DNA from: Albidovulum sp.
Lineage (GTDB): Bacteria; Pseudomonadota; Alphaproteobacteria; Rhodobacterales; Rhodobacteraceae
Assembly (NCBI GenBank): GCA_028823855.1
Contig: JAPPFL010000005.1
Coordinates: 16,426-80,425 of the forward strand
Direction: 5' to 3'
DNA length: 64,000 bases
The notes beneath the pieces are model-generated. The model did not search any database. It was not told where the DNA came from and saw nothing but the letters and a program-made list of their open reading frames with translations. Shown piece after piece: positions 9,131-19,456 of the stretch; within the stretch, counting starts at the first letter, position 1, and each line of letters opens with the position of its first letter. The translations under genes were made by a program, and so were the position numbers.

Positions 9131-9960
9131 AACGAGCCGCCGCCATAGTTCTTTCCAACCCGATGTCGCTCGCCGGCGTAATCCTGATCGCCCTGGTCGT
9201 ATCTTCGGCGGTCTTCGCGGATCTGGTCGCGCCCTTTCCGTCGCATCGCGGCGCGGTTGTGGACTTCGCGAACTTCAACCAGCCGCCGAGCTGGCCGAAT
9301 ATCATGGGGACGGACCTCGTCGGCCGCGACCTTTTCAGCCGAATCCTGTACGCCTACAGGATTTCGCTGATTCTTGGCATCGTTGTTCTCCTGCTGGCCG
9401 TGCCCGCCGGGGTCGTCGTCGGGCTAGCCGCCGGCTATATCGGCGGACGCACTCGATTCATCCTCATGCGAACGACCGACGTCTTTCTGTCGATTCCGCC
9501 TCTCGTGCTCGCCATGTCGATCATGGGCGTTCTCGAGCCTACGCTCGCCAATGGAATGATGGCGGTTACGGCCATGTGGTGGCCGTGGTATTCGCGCCTG
9601 GTCTTCAACATCACCCTCGCGGAAAAAGAGGAAGGCTACGTTCTCGCGGCGGAGCTCATCGGCGCATCGCGAATCCACGTCATGTTCAGGGAAATACTTC
9701 CGAACTGCTTCCCGGCGATCATTACAAAGATGACGCTTGATCTTGGCTTCGTCATTCTCATCGCATCTTCGCTATCCTTCCTCGGCCTAGGAGTGCAGCC
9801 TCCAACGCCCGACCTCGGATCCATGGTCGCGCAGGGCGCCAGCTACCTTCCGGATTCATGGTGGCTAACCGTGTTTCCGGGTCTTGCCATCCTGGTCGCC
9901 GTATTCGGATTCAATCTTCTGGGCGACGCGCTGCGCGACGTACTCGGTGGCGATCAGTGA
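9127..9960 (+). CDS. Peptide-type ABC transporter permease (DppC-like)
   Basis: The second permease, 277 aa. It starts at the ATG sharing bases with the upstream stop. It has the DppC pattern: one N-terminal membrane segment, the periplasmic loop ending in MGTDLVGRDLFSRILYAYR, then a five-helix core with the cytoplasmic loop AAELIGASRIHVMFREILPN and the final SSLSFLGLGVQPPTPDLGSM motif. It forms the membrane channel with the preceding permease. Confidence 0.92.
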   Translation: MKRAAAIVLSNPMSLAGVILIALVVSSAVFADLVAPFPSHRGAVVDFANFNQPPSWPNIMGTDLVGRDLFSRILYAYRISLILGIVVLLLAVPAGVVVGLAAGYIGGRTRFILMRTTDVFLSIPPLVLAMSIMGVLEPTLANGMMAVTAMWWPWYSRLVFNITLAEKEEGYVLAAELIGASRIHVMFREILPNCFPAIITKMTLDLGFVILIASSLSFLGLGVQPPTPDLGSMVAQGASYLPDSWWLTVFPGLAILVAVFGFNLLGDALRDVLGGDQ

Positions 9961-10838
9961 TCGCTCCCACCCTCGATATCCGCGACTTGCGGCTAACATT
10001 CTCCGGATTGGGAGGAAGCGTCGACGTTCTTCACGGGATTTCGCTTTCGATAAACCGGGAGGAGCGGGTCGCCCTGGTTGGCGAATCGGGATCCGGTAAA
10101 TCGGTAACGGCCCGGTCGGTGCTGGGATTGCTGCAGTCTCTGCGGGGAACCCGGATTTCCGGAGATATTCTGTTTGAGGGAACCAATCTCGAATCCATGG
10201 ACGAGTCCCGACGAAGGCAGCTTCGCGGCACTCGAATGTCAATGATATTTCAGGATCCGGTTTCATCGCTAAATCCCGTCTATCGAATAGGAGTTCAGTT
10301 TCGAGAAGTGCTTGCGCGCTCGAATCCTGGCATCGACGCGGCCGAGGCTCGCGACCGAGCCGCCGAAATTCTCTCCGAAGTCTCGATCGGGGAACCGGGC
10401 AGGGTTCTTGAGTCTTTTCCATTCCAGTTGTCGGGAGGCATGAATCAGCGCGTCATGATCGCAATGGCTCTTGTTAACGAACCGGCGCTGCTGGTCGCGG
10501 ACGAACCCGGCACCGCTCTCGACGTAACTGTGCAGGATCAGACTCTCCGGCTGATGCACCGGCTGGTGCAAGAGCATCGCACCTCGGTTCTCTTTATTTC
10601 TCACAACCTCGGCATCGTGCGCGAGTTCACCGATCGCCTCTATGTCATCTACCGGGGACGCATCGTCGAGGAAGGCCCGACCGGATCGGTATTCCGGGCG
10701 CCCGGTCACCCCTATACCCGAGCGCTTCTCGCCGCCGTGCCTCGCATTACTCGAGACGAAATCCCGGAATTCGAAGCAGACCCCGGTAAATTTGGCGCGC
10801 CGAAGGTTGTCCACGGTCCCGCCGGAAACTCGGCATGA
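9957..10838 (+). CDS. Peptide-type ABC transporter ATPase (DppD-like)
   Basis: A 293-aa ATP-binding subunit. The GTG at 9957 overlaps the upstream stop (GTGA) and gives the normal N-terminus (IAPTLDIRDLRLTFSG). Motifs: Walker A GESGSGKS (~43-50), Q-loop MIFQDPVSSLNP, signature LSGGMNQRVMIAMAL, Walker B LLVADEPGTALD and the H-loop FISHNLGIV. The C-terminal GHPYTRALLAAVPRI segment is typical of DppD/OppD. The usual iron-sulfur cysteine set near the C-terminus of some relatives is absent. Confidence 0.92.
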   Translation: MIAPTLDIRDLRLTFSGLGGSVDVLHGISLSINREERVALVGESGSGKSVTARSVLGLLQSLRGTRISGDILFEGTNLESMDESRRRQLRGTRMSMIFQDPVSSLNPVYRIGVQFREVLARSNPGIDAAEARDRAAEILSEVSIGEPGRVLESFPFQLSGGMNQRVMIAMALVNEPALLVADEPGTALDVTVQDQTLRLMHRLVQEHRTSVLFISHNLGIVREFTDRLYVIYRGRIVEEGPTGSVFRAPGHPYTRALLAAVPRITRDEIPEFEADPGKFGAPKVVHGPAGNSA

Positions 10839-11641
10839 AGGATATCCACATCGCGCTGCGGAATGTCTCGAAGACATTTCGCGTCGGCGCGCGAACCGTT
10901 CGGGCGGTCGAATGCATTTCCGTTGAGGTTGCCAATGGAGAATGCCTGGCGATCGTCGGCGAGTCGGGATCCGGCAAGAGCACCCTCGCAAACCTCGTCC
11001 TGGGAGTTTATCCGCCCGATGCCGGCAACATCCTGATGGACGGCGCGGCTCTACCGCCGAAAAGGAGCCTCATGCACCGCCGAATGGTCCAGCTTGTCCA
11101 GCAGAATCCGCTCTCTTCGCTCAACCCGAAAAGAACCGTCGGAGCCTCCATCCGCCTGGCTCTCGATGTCCACGGCATCGGCGCCCCCGGCGACCGGAAA
11201 AAACGAATCGGAGAACTGCTCGACGAAGTCGGGCTTCCGGCAGAATACTCCGATCGTTCGCCGGCCGCGCTTTCAGGCGGACAGCGCCAAAGAGTCGCAA
11301 TTGCCCGCGCGCTCGCATGCGAATCTCGGCTCGTCGTGCTTGACGAGCCGACCTCCTCGCTCGACGTGATCGTGCAAGCCCGGATTCTCCGGCTGCTCAA
11401 CGACCTTAGGAAGGCTCGGGGCCTCACCTACGTGTTCATCACCCACGATCTGGCAGTCGTCCGCAATATAGCCGACCGAGTCATGGTTCTAAAAGACGGC
11501 GCACGCGTCGAAATCGGAAAGACCGCCAGAATTTTCTCGCGGCCCGAACATTCCTACACTCGCGGCCTCATCGCCGCGTCACCGGTAATCGCGCAGGAAG
11601 AGCAGGAATTGCGAGACCGGCTCAGAAAAGAGATTGGTTGA
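10835..11641 (+). CDS. Peptide-type ABC transporter ATPase (DppF-like)
   Basis: The partner ATPase, 268 aa, starting in an ATGA overlap. Motifs: Walker A GESGSGKST (~46-54), QNPLSSLNP, signature LSGGQRQRVAIARAL, Walker B LVVLDEPTSSLD, H-loop FITHDLAVV and the C-terminal EHSYTRGLIAASP block. It completes the five-gene importer that begins at 6467. The next gene follows after only three bases, which ties the transporter to the hydantoinase locus. Confidence 0.92.
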   Translation: MKDIHIALRNVSKTFRVGARTVRAVECISVEVANGECLAIVGESGSGKSTLANLVLGVYPPDAGNILMDGAALPPKRSLMHRRMVQLVQQNPLSSLNPKRTVGASIRLALDVHGIGAPGDRKKRIGELLDEVGLPAEYSDRSPAALSGGQRQRVAIARALACESRLVVLDEPTSSLDVIVQARILRLLNDLRKARGLTYVFITHDLAVVRNIADRVMVLKDGARVEIGKTARIFSRPEHSYTRGLIAASPVIAQEEQELRDRLRKEIG

Positions 11642-11644
11642 AAA

Positions 11645-12145
11645 ATGACGGAAAGTTTCCAAGACTTCGTTAGCGCCATCGAAGAAGCCGAAGGGCAGCC
11701 AGGCGCCGCGTGCGCGGCCCTCGAAAGGCTTGCGAAGAATGCGGTCGGAGCAAAGCTCTTCACGCTGATGACGGTCGAATCGGCAACTCTGAGCGGCCGC
11801 CGAATCTACTCGAACATGCCGGAAGCCTATCCCGTTTCAGGCCGCAAGCGGTTGCCTGCCGGGTGCTGGACGAGCGAGGTCGTGGGGAAGCGCAGAATAT
11901 TCGTGGCCAACAACATCGCCGCAATCGCCGACGTATTCCCGGATCATGAACTAATCCGTTCGCTCGGCTGCGAATCGATCATGAACATTCCGGTTGCCGT
12001 TGCGGGGAATGTCATTGGAACGATCAATTGCCTGGACGTGGCCGGATCCTACACAGGCGAGCAAGTCGATGCCGCTTGTTCGCTCGCGCTTCCCGGCATC
12101 GCCTGTTTCCTTATGGCTTCCGCATTATTCGAGAACGCGCCATGA
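11645..12145 (+). CDS. GAF-domain protein
   Basis: A 166-aa soluble protein consisting essentially of one GAF-type ligand-binding domain. An N-terminal helix is followed by the core KLFTLMTVESATLSGRRIYS, then VVGKRRIFVANNIAAIADVF and IMNIPVAVAGNVIGTINCLD, the usual GAF end pattern. No output domain is attached. Free-standing GAF proteins of this kind are often found inside hydantoinase and peptide-transport operons and may sense a pathway metabolite. It is coupled to both neighbours (3 nt after the ATPase, 4-nt overlap with hyuA). Its exact role is unknown. Confidence 0.8.
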   Translation: MTESFQDFVSAIEEAEGQPGAACAALERLAKNAVGAKLFTLMTVESATLSGRRIYSNMPEAYPVSGRKRLPAGCWTSEVVGKRRIFVANNIAAIADVFPDHELIRSLGCESIMNIPVAVAGNVIGTINCLDVAGSYTGEQVDAACSLALPGIACFLMASALFENAP

Positions 12146-13657
12146 CTGCCGGCGCGGTCGCGCGCGTTGCTACCGATGTCGGAGGAACTTTCACGGACCT
12201 GGCCTGCTTTCGCTCCGACCCGGACCGCCGAAAAATCGAAATATTCACGGCGAATTCCGACACGACGCCGCCAGAATTCGAAAGAGGAATGCTGGATCTT
12301 CTCGACAGGGCGAATATCGACCTCGCTCGCGTCGATTTTCTGGCTCACGGGACAGCCGTCGCCATCAACGCGATAACCGAACGAAACGGGGCGAAAGTCG
12401 GGCTGGTCGCGACGGAAGGCTTCAGGGGCACGCTCGAAATCGGCCGCGGCAGCCGGCCGGACTCTTTCTACCTGTACTACAGAAAGCCGCGGCCTTTTGT
12501 GCCTCGGAGCCTTAGGCGCGAGCTTCCGGGCCGGATGAGCAACCGGGGCGTAGAAACAAGGCCTCCGGATATCGCGCCGCTTGCCGGGATCGTAGAGGGC
12601 TTCCGTCGCGATGTGGTGGAAGCGATCGCGCTCTGCTTTCTTCATTCATATGCGAATCCGGATCACGAGCTCATGGCCGCGGCCGAAGTCAGAAGGCTGT
12701 GGCGGGATGAACCGGTGATCTGTTCCTGCGACATCTCCCGCGAATGGCGGGAATACGAGCGCACGAATACAACGGTTCTTTCGGGCTACGTGCAGCCCGG
12801 CGCGGCAAGCAATTTGAAGCGACTCGAGTCCGGTCTTGCCGAGCGAGGATTTTCCGGCAGCCCGTACGTCACGCAGTCCAACCGCGGCATCGATTCCCTG
12901 GATGCGGCCTCGCGGCGGCCGGTCGCCCTGATTGAGTCCGGTCCCGCCTCGGGCATCTGGGGCGCCGCCGAACTCGGAAAGCTCATAGGAGACAGGAACG
13001 TCCTTGCGCTTGATATCGGCGGAACGACGGCGAAATGCTCCCTCGTCGAAAGCGGCAGCGTCAAGATCATCACCGACCACTGGGGCGAGAAGGATCGCAA
13101 ATCCGCCGGCTATCCTGTCACGGTTCCGGTCGTCGATCTCGTCGAGACTGGCAACGGAGGCGGCTCCATCGCCCGGGTGGACGGTTTTCAGAAGCTTCAC
13201 GTGGGACCGCGTTCCGCCGGCGCAGTTCCGGGACCCGCCGCCTACGGCAGGGGCGGCCCGAACGCGACGACCATCGACGCCAATCTCTGGCTCGGGCGGA
13301 TTAATCGCGAACGCTTCCAGCGCGCGCGAAAGGGAATACACATATCGACTCCAGGCGATGGTTGAAATGGTCGGCATCCATATAGTGGCTTCGGCAGCGG
13401 TCGGAAAAATTGAATTTCGCCGGCATGCGCCGACCTGCTCCGGAGCCTCTGCGGGAAGAAAGGGGATGCGCCCGGTCGACTTCGCGATGGAAGGAGTGCA
13501 TGACACGGACATCTACAATGCGGAGTTGCTTGAAGCCGGCATGGAATTCGCAGGGCCCGCAATCATCGAGGATTCGAGTTCCGCAGTCGTGATGCGCCCC
13601 GGAGACAAAGCGGCTATCGACTGCTACGGCAATATCGAAATTTGCGCCTTTCACTAG
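12142..13657 (+). pseudogene. hyuA: Hydantoinase/oxoprolinase subunit A, internally deleted and frameshifted
   Basis: The first ~395 codons are a good HyuA N-terminal and central part: DVGGTFTDL (residues ~11-19), AHGTAVAINAITERNGAKVG, an RPDSFYLYYRKPRPFVPRS-type region, DIGGTTAKCSLV and VETGNGGGSIA. Near 13320 the homology jumps, in a different frame, to the last ~110 residues (YTYRLQAMVEMVGIHIVA through GPAIIEDSSSAVVMRPGD). Intact subunits are about 680 aa, so roughly 200 codons are missing. The family hydrolyses cyclic amides (hydantoins, oxoproline) with ATP; this copy should be inactive. A sequencing or assembly error could mimic the frameshift but hardly the deletion. Confidence 0.85.
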
Positions 13658-13954
13658 GAAATTTCCAATGCATCATGAAGAATTCTTCCGTTCGCGCCGG
13701 TCGAAGGCTTTGAATACCGCCGCGAGAAGGCTGGCGAATCGTTCGACCCCGCGGATACAAGACGGCGATTCCCGACCGCAAGGACATTGTTTTGCGCTCC
13801 GATGGAATAGCCGGAATCGAGGAATCAATTCGCGACTCCGGTCGCCGACGGACCGGCAATGCCCAGAGCAGATCAACTCGGCGCAAGCATCCGCCGACCG
13901 AACAACGATTGCATCCGCGGCAGTGCCCGCACCTTAGAAAGGGAGGAATCCATT
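13658..13954 (+). other. Spacer with decayed coding look
   Basis: No intact gene. Short coding-like fragments appear in different frames (for example one reading YKTAIPDRKDIVLRSDGIAG around 13757-13816), which suggests another degraded gene of the cluster, not identified. It ends with the strong GGGAGGA ribosome site of the racemase gene. Confidence 0.35.
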
Positions 13955-14761
13955 ATGGCAAATACACCGCTCAAGATCATGTATCTGAACCCGATCGGCT
14001 GCAGTACTTACGATCAGGTTTTCGCCGACATGGCGCAGGAGCAAAAGCTTCCCGGCACCGAAGTCCACGTCACTTCCCTCAAGGCCGAGGACGGCGCGTT
14101 TACCCATATCGAATTCAGATCGTTTGAAGCCTTGGTAACCGCCGGAATCGTCCGCGCCGCCAGAGCGGCAGCGCGCGAAAACTTTGATGCGCTCGCGATC
14201 GGGTGCTTCTACGACACGGCTCTCCTCGACGCCCGCGAGGTTTCGGGGGAAATGATCGTAACCGCTCCTTGCTTCGCCTCGCTTGAAATCGCCGCGAGTC
14301 TCGCGAACCGTTTCGGCATCATCGTCGGACGCCGCAAATGGGTCCACCAAATGAACGCGACCGTCCGGGAGAACGGCATGGAAGATAGGCTTTGCGGCTT
14401 CTACCATGTCGGGCTCGGCGTCGATGACTTTCAGGTCGACCACGCCCGGACGAACGGTCTTTTAGCGGCGGCCGGACGGAAAGCCGTGGAGGAAGACTAC
14501 GCCGAGGCGTTGATTCTCGGCTGCACGCTAGAAATCGGTTTCTTCAGAGAGCTTTCGGAAATGCTAGGCGTTCCGGTCATTGACCCGTCCGTCGCAGCGC
14601 TCAGGCGCGCGGAATACTCCGCCTTGCTCAAGAGAAGCTGCGGCTGGATTCCGAGCCGGAAGTGGTCCTGCGAGTCCCCGTCCGAAAACGAGATCGAGAA
14701 ATTCGGAATCTTCCGCGACGACGACGTCTTCGGCAACAGGATCGTCGTTGACGCCGAATGA
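13955..14761 (+). CDS. Asp/Glu/hydantoin racemase family protein
   Basis: A 268-aa cytoplasmic enzyme of the Asp/Glu/hydantoin racemase superfamily. The start is fixed by GGGAGGA at 13941-13947, eight bases ahead. The fold is a two-cysteine acid/base racemase. The first cysteine is in LAIGCFYDTALLDAREV, the second in ALILGCTLEIGF, and both are present. The N-terminus (LKIMYLNPIGCSTYDQVF) and the 'APCFASLEIA' stretch match the family. It probably interconverts enantiomers of a hydantoin or amino-acid derivative before or after ring opening. It stays intact while both hydantoinase genes around it are broken. The exact substrate cannot be told. Confidence 0.8.
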   Translation: MANTPLKIMYLNPIGCSTYDQVFADMAQEQKLPGTEVHVTSLKAEDGAFTHIEFRSFEALVTAGIVRAARAAARENFDALAIGCFYDTALLDAREVSGEMIVTAPCFASLEIAASLANRFGIIVGRRKWVHQMNATVRENGMEDRLCGFYHVGLGVDDFQVDHARTNGLLAAAGRKAVEEDYAEALILGCTLEIGFFRELSEMLGVPVIDPSVAALRRAEYSALLKRSCGWIPSRKWSCESPSENEIEKFGIFRDDDVFGNRIVVDAE

Positions 14762-14852
14762 GGGCGAATTCCCGATTCGCTACCGCAGGCAACATTCATG
14801 CGCGTCGCGCCGTCATCGCAGCGCGTTCGAAATGAAGAGCGTGACATGACGA

Positions 14853-16303
14853 ATGCCCGCGGAAGATCCAATTACGCTCGCCGTCAACCAATCCGGACTT
14901 GCCGCCGCTGCCGACGAGATGTTCTCGATGCCGCGCAAAACGGCGATGAGCCCCATAATCCACGAAGTGCCGGACGTCGGCACCGGCATTTCGGACGAAG
15001 CGGGGAATATCGCGGGGTCGGGAGCCGGAATTCCGTCATTCGTCGGCGCGCTCGACAATGCTGTAAAACGCATAATCGAAATCCACGGACCGGACAACAA
15101 CCGGGACGGAGACCTGTTCGCGACCAGTGACCCCAGCCATGGAGGCGTTACTCGCCCGAGCGACGTGGTTGTCGCGCAGCCGGTATTATTTGAAGGCACC
15201 TGCATTGCCTGGACCGCGTCCATCGTCCACTGGAGCAACATTGGCGGAATGACGCCCGGCTCCTCGATTTCGCGCTGAGCGACCTTTGGTCGCAGATCGC
15301 CGCTAGCCCCTGCGGCGCGAGCAGGATTCGCCGACTCGCCTCAGCCTACGGCATCGATGCCTAAGATGCCGCGCTCGACAACCTTTTCCATGAGGGCGAA
15401 CGGCGAGCCCGCGCCGGACTGGCCGATTTGCCGCGAGGCGAATTCCGGATTGAAGAAGAAAGATACAGCGGAATTGCCTGGCGCGCGACGATCAGGATCT
15501 CGGATACTGAATTCCTTGTCGACCTAAGGGATAACCCGGACCAGCAAGATGGCCCCTGGAATACGAGCAGGGACGGTTCGGTCACCTCCGCGCAAATGAT
15601 GTTCAAGGCGATGACTGACCCGGACTTCCCCGCCGACGAAGGGTCTTTCCGACCACTTAAGGTGCTGACGAGGCTCGGATCGATATTCGCCGCGGCCGAC
15701 CGCGCTCCTCGCGGCTACTACTTCGAGACGCGCATAGGCCTCTACGACTTGCTTTGGCGATGCCTCGCCTCGGTCATGCCCGATCGCATTCCCGCAGGTC
15801 ACTACGCGTCGATCTGCGGAACCGTTATAGCCGGTTCGCATCCGGATACGGGAAGGCGCTTCGCGATGGTGGAGCCGCAAATGGGCGAAAGGGGGAGCGA
15901 CCGCGGAGCGGGACGGCGAAGACTGCGTGTATTCGACTAGCCACGGAGAGACGTTCGATTGCCCGTCGAGATGTGCGAGGCCCGCTACGGCCTCGAGGTC
16001 GGCTGGAAGCGCATGCGCGACGATCCGTCGGGCGATGGATTCCACAGCGGAGGCAAAGGAGCGTCGCTGTGCTACAGGCCGCGAACTTCGGTAGTAGTCG
16101 CTGCGGGATTCAGCCGGAATCGGAAAAACGTCTGGGGTTTGAACGGCGGCGCGCCGGGCGGAACCAACCGGTTAAGGCATATTCGCGCGGACGGTGCCAG
16201 CGAAAGCAATGCCTTTGTAAGCGAACTTGAAGTCGAACCCGGCGACGAGTTGATTATCGAAACCGCCAACGGAGGAGGATGGGGAGCGCGGGTTGAGGAA
16301 TGA
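14853..16303 (+). pseudogene. hyuB: Hydantoinase/oxoprolinase subunit B, multiply disrupted
   Basis: Pieces of HyuB appear in order but in different frames. EDPITLAVNQSGLAAAADEM through WTASIVHWSNIGGMTPGS occupies 14853-15250. A gap where a stretch is missing and a stop intervenes (about 15250-15365) follows. ALDNLFHEGERRARAGLADL through MVEPQM ends near 15890. A short piece in another frame (ERDGEDCVYSTSHGETFDC) runs to ~15965. The original frame then resumes with VEMCEARYGLEVGW to the C-terminus with LNGGAPGGTNR and ANGGGWGAR. About 480 codons remain of a normal 550-600. A better start (MTNA) exists at 14846 in a different frame, hinting at one more indel. The gene would not make a functional subunit. 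Confidence 0.85.
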
Positions 16304-16503
16304 ATCGCAAGAATCCTTGGAAATGGTCGCTCGACGATGGCGAAGGACTAAACGCTACTAGGATTGAGTTGACTAAATTTTGGTGGCTTTGCCGAAAGGA
16401 CGGAATTGGGAGATTGGCAGCGTATTTGTTCCCACTCGACAAATTAGGAAAAACCGCGAAAGGGGCGCTGCTTGCGAATGCCGAGATACGGCGCAGTAGT
16501 TGA
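16300..16503 (+). CDS. Small hypothetical ORF coupled to hyuB
   Basis: A 67-codon frame whose ATG overlaps the hyuB stop (ATGA), giving MNRKNPWKWSLDDGEGLNA and a basic, hydrophilic product without recognised domain. Translational coupling is the only support; the coding look is weak and it may be the remnant of a larger gene. No function can be assigned. Confidence 0.25.
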   Translation: MNRKNPWKWSLDDGEGLNATRIELTKFWWLCRKDGIGRLAAYLFPLDKLGKTAKGALLANAEIRRSS

Positions 16504-16809
16504 GGCCAATCCCGAATCGGAACGGCTATGCCAATGCAATTTGGGGGCCGCTCCGCAGCTGAAACTCTTGGCGCCGTTATCTATCGGAACTGGATTTGCC
16601 AACAAGCATTAGGCGGTTCTTCGGTTGAATTGAGGCGTTTGCCTTAAGAGTCGCCGAGGAAACAGCGGAACAGGGAAACCCGAAATTACGGCGAGATTCT
16701 CAATTGAAAGCAGGTCTCTCGAATATTGATAAGCGATCGCCAAATCGGCTCAAGACTCGTCGCGAAATACCATTGCAACCCATTGGGGACGTTTCTTCGC
16801 GTGGCCGGG
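16504..16809. other. Gene-free stretch, probably decayed
   Basis: Nothing recognisable on the plus strand. On the minus strand this is where the missing C-terminal part of the PhoX-like gene would be expected, but only scattered short frames with several stops are seen. Confidence 0.4.
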
Positions 16810-18531
16810 TCAACCGTCGCGCAATAACTCCCTGTTCCGGTGCCACTCGAGAAATTCCTCCTGGATGCTCCGGCAGCGATCCCGGGCCTGGAATTCGCCT
16901 TCATTCGAATAGTTTCGGTCGGTTTGGATCCAAAGAAGTCCATGTTTATCGAACATCATTCCATCCGGCGAATTGAACATATTGCCTGCATTTATGTTTT
17001 CGGACCCGGCATTGGCATCGGAGTGAATTGCCGGATTTCCGGCCAGAGCGTAAAGATCCCAGGTAAAAGTGTCCGCTGCATGGTCTTCGCCGTTCGGCAG
17101 CCAGCGAAGGATTTGACCGTAGACATTGGCCTCGCGGGAGTTCGGCCCGCCGACAGGAGTGGGGTCGCCGCCGGCATTCGGCTTGAGGCCTCGGTTTTTG
17201 TTGTTAGTCAGCGCGACGTAGCTCTCAACGGCATTTGGATTGGAAGCGACCCGCTCTGGCCGGTCCATCGGTGTGGCGCCAACAAGCGATCCGGCCATCC
17301 GGGTATTGACGGCGATATCGTCTGCACTCATTCCGGTGGACTCCGGCGTTAGCGGCAACCATTTTCCAGTCTGGTCATCCGAAAATTTAGCTACATAAAG
17401 CGTTCCGGCATCGAGCAGAGCCGAACTATTGCCTCCTTCCGAAAAACGACTTCTGGATATGAATTTATAAAGAAACTCTCCGCGTTCGTCGTCGCCCATA
17501 TAGACTTCGACGCGCCCGTCTGCGGCAAGAACAACATCTGCGTTTTCGCGCTTGAACCTTCCAAGGGCCGTGCGCTTCGTCGGCGTAGAAGATGGATCAA
17601 GGGTGTCGATCTCGATCACGAAGCCGGCGCGATTGGATTCGTTAGGGTTCTTCGATATGTCGAATCTCTCATCAACTTCGGCCCAGCCGTAATCCCGATC
17701 CTCCACATTTATTCCGTAGCGCTTCATCGACGGCGTGCGCTCATATCCCGAATCTGAAGAATAATAATATCCGTTGAAGTTCTCTTCGCATGCAAGGCAT
17801 GTGCCCCAGGGAGTCACGCGATTGCCGCAGTTGTTCCAAGTTCCCCTCGAGAGCGTACCGGTCGGATCGGCAGCGGACTTCAGAAGTTCCGAACCGGCGG
17901 CCGGTCCAGTAATTTCCATTTCGGAGTCGGCCGTGATTCGTCTGTTGAAGGGACTTTCCTTTACGACGGTCCAGGCATCGCCAATGCGAGCAATTTCAAA
18001 AACCGACACGCCGCGGGCCATCAAGCCTTTGCGAATATCGTCGTCGTTCGCTGCTTTCCCGTCGGCGCGGTTTCCCCAAATGATGCTCCTGTTCGTGTAT
18101 TCATTGTTTACCGCCATCACCGTTCGGTCGCCGGACTGAAATACCGCCATACCGTCATTGTTATCCCCGAATGCGCGAGCCTGGATGGCGGCGCTGCCGC
18201 GAGTGGAATGGTCGAATTCCGGCGCGTCCGACCAAAGGGGCTCGCCCCGGTTCACCAGAGTTTTCCAATCAAAGCCCTCGGGAAGCGTGACGGTGTCGGC
18301 GGTTCCGGACGGTGTCCGGGAAAAGTTGAAACGATCTTCTCCGGCCTTGGCAAGCCGGGTTAGGGATGACGTTCCTATCACGAAACTGCCGAGTCCGAAT
18401 GTCATCGCGCCAAGAAATCCCCGGCGATTGATCGCGGCTTCTATCACTCTATCGAGATCGGTAATTTCCGATCGTCGGGAGTGGATTTCGTCATATTCGT
18501 CGAAATTTTCTTCTGCGTCAGCCGTTGACAT
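16810..18531 (-). pseudogene. phoX: PhoX-type alkaline phosphatase, C-terminally truncated
   Basis: 573 codons of the PhoX (DUF839) family, calcium/iron-dependent periplasmic phosphatases. The N-terminus carries a twin-arginine motif (INRRGFLGAMTFGLG, residues ~34-48). Family hallmarks follow: NNDGMAVF, AVNNEYTN, NNCGNRVTPWGTCLACEENF, YGWAEVDERFD, ALGRFKRENADVVLAADGRV, YMGDDERGEFLYKFIS and SPDGMMFDKHGLLWIQTDRN. After YSNEGEF the expected final ~90-120 residues (metal-site proximal) are absent and the frame ends in unrelated HRNRELLRDG. I therefore score it as truncated, though a short active form cannot be excluded. It stands alone between the hydantoinase and BMC regions. Confidence 0.7.
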
Positions 18532-19456
18532 GCTCCTTGTCTATTTCTGATCTCGCCGCACGGAACAGGCGGCATGCGCTTCGCCGCGGATATGAGGATG
18601 CAATGTCTCGATAATATGTAGCTCATCCGTATGTTTCGCGAATTTCTCGAAAACGCCGCCTGACTGGCAGGCATACCCAAATCTGCCCCTTGGCGCCGAT
18701 AGAATCGAGATTGTAGATTCGACTAAGCAAAAGAATTTCGAATTGGACTTTGATAATTCCGTATAAAATTTGGGAACTCCATGCATACTTGCGCGACTTC
18801 TTCCTGGCCTCCCGACGTATCAAATTCCTTGCAGCCGGACCGGCCTATTCGTCGATTTCCCGCCAATCGATTTTCTGATCTTTCCCGAGTTCGTTCTATT
18901 CCCGTTTCACGGAGCTGTCTCCGCGATTTCGCCATCGAAATCATTAAGTCCCTTCAAAAACAGGCCCTTGCCAGCGTCGTCTTGTTCTGGTATTGTTCTC
19001 ATGGCGGGAGGATCGAGCTTCCCGCCACCAGTCGCGCCACGGTCCCAGATCCCTTGCGAAAAAATTGATCAGCTGTGCGATGTTGCATTCCGCGTTTCGA
19101 TTAACCGTACGAATGAAACTCCATTGGCGGCTTTGACGCTGGCGAGCGCCCTAGGGCGGAGGCCTGTCCGATCCCGTTCTTTCGATCGCGCGCGGATGCG
19201 AAGCTCCGGCACAGACAGAGATTCAAGCGATTCCGCTGAGAATTCGCACTTCCGGTTTTCTCCGGTGCAGCTTCTATTGCCAAGCGCCCCGAGCGAATTA
19301 CAAAACGTGATGCGCTTTTCGAAACGCGGACGAGGAATATTCGTCGGCCATGCCTTTGGACGAACTCTGCTGCCCGGTGTCGCGTCCGGCAAGGTCGTTG
19401 GAACATTTCGCTTGCGAGAATTTGCCAACGGGCTAAGCTGCCGGTTGTTTCACATT
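18532..19456. other. Gene-free region between phoX and the BMC operon end
   Basis: About 0.9 kb without a recognisable gene. A very long plus-strand open frame beginning at 18770 runs on into the antisense of the ridA and dehydrogenase genes and has no family motifs, so I do not call it. No T-rich terminator hairpin was found after ridA. Confidence 0.45.
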
